A stretch of DNA of 15,498 nt from an uncultured Bacillota bacterium (GTDB taxonomy: Bacteria; Bacillota; Clostridia; Peptostreptococcales; Anaerovoracaceae), in NCBI GenBank assembly GCA_946631075.1, contig CAMOZS010000021.1, forward strand, positions 1-15,498, read 5' to 3'. The position numbers were made by a program, and so were the translations under genes. Below the pieces are notes generated by a model that saw only the letters and a program-made list of their open reading frames with translations, ran no database searches and was not told the origin of the DNA. Shown piece after piece: positions 15,082 to 15,498 of the stretch; the stretch's first letter is position 1; each line of letters starts with the position of its first letter.

Positions 15082-15498
15082 ATGACTTTCAAAGCAGCGA
15101 TATTTGATATGGACGGAACCATACTGGATACCATCGACGACCTGGCGGCGGCCGTCAACCACTCACTGGACCATTTCGGTTTCAGCGGAAACTTCAGCCC
15201 GGAGGAGGCCAAGGCCTTCTTCTGCAACGGGGCCAGGCACGCCATTTCCAGCGCCCTTGCAGCATCCGGGGCTATTTCCGGCCATGCAAAGGCTGGAAAT
15301 AAAAAAGCCGAGGACGATCTTGTCGATCAGGTCCTCGACTATTACAGACCATGGTACGCTTCCCACAGCGATATCCGGACCGGCCCCTATCCCGGAGTCC
15401 TGGATCTTCTAAAAGAACTCAGGGAAGCAGGCGTTAAGACCGCAGTCGTCTCCAACAAGCCGGATCCAGCGGTGCAGAAACTCTGCCGGGTCTACTTC
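15082..15498 (+). CDS. HAD-superfamily phosphatase, phosphoglycolate-phosphatase-like (3' end cut by window)
   Basis: The first 139 residues of a haloacid-dehalogenase-type hydrolase; the frame is still open at the right edge. Motif I is FDMDGT (residues 8-13), with D9 the expected nucleophile and D11 the acid/base. Motif II is the Ser in TAVVSNKP (about 120-127). A helical cap lies between the two, placing it in the subfamily I group with phosphoglycolate phosphatase and pyrophosphatase-like enzymes. The segment YPGVLDLLKELREAG is typical of that group. The substrate cannot be named from this part, and the motifs carrying the catalytic Lys and final Asp residues are outside the window. The ATG at 15082 is chosen for GGGGAGG nine bases upstream and the standard N-terminus. 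It is transcribed away from the vWA/tubulin-like operon, so a functional link is doubtful. Confidence 0.88.
   Translation, partial: MTFKAAIFDMDGTILDTIDDLAAAVNHSLDHFGFSGNFSPEEAKAFFCNGARHAISSALAASGAISGHAKAGNKKAEDDLVDQVLDYYRPWYASHSDIRTGPYPGVLDLLKELREAGVKTAVVSNKPDPAVQKLCRVYF

Overview
The window is GC-rich bacterial DNA with almost every base coding. Strong Shine-Dalgarno (SD) sequences, a consensus TATAAT promoter and a T-run hairpin terminator point to a GC-rich member of the Bacillota, probably class Clostridia. No rRNA or marker protein confirms this, and a coriobacterial origin is not excluded.

Layout, right to left. At the right edge (15082-15498, plus strand) is the 5' part of a HAD-family phosphatase gene. 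A 232-base divergent intergenic region (14850-15081) holds one promoter for each direction and a perfect 10-bp inverted repeat between them. Five tightly packed minus-strand genes then run from 14849 to 2255 and end at a clear intrinsic terminator (2161-2206). Beyond it, also on the minus strand, is a housekeeping group: homoserine dehydrogenase, a DEDDh 3'-5' exonuclease, and a type 1 isopentenyl-diphosphate isomerase cut by the left edge.

The five-gene operon is the main interest. Its genes encode: (1) a secreted, membrane-anchored von Willebrand A (vWA) protein with an intact MIDAS metal site and a cytoplasmic tail resembling a degenerate FHA domain; (2) a 1167-residue tubulin/FtsZ-superfamily protein with intact GTP-binding loops and a very long C-terminal extension; (3) an unrecognised protein with a membrane hairpin; (4) a 1455-residue multi-domain membrane protein combining a transmembrane (TM) bundle, a helicase-like region without a Walker A motif, an Ala/Glu-rich linker, a LIM-like zinc module and an HExxH peptidase resembling the DA1 family; and (5) a small coiled-coil protein. 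Gene gaps are 12 to 20 bases and one pair overlaps by 14 bases, so the five are probably co-transcribed and translationally coupled.

Pairing of vWA proteins with a broadly distributed tubulin-like family has been predicted to serve membrane remodelling (Makarova and Koonin, 2010). The partners here (DA1-like peptidase, helicase remnant, FHA-like tail) differ from the components I recall from that prediction. My working inference is a membrane-bound machine in which an extracellular vWA receptor is coupled to a cytoplasmic tubulin-like polymer or switch and to a membrane-tethered protease. None of this function is demonstrated by the sequence.
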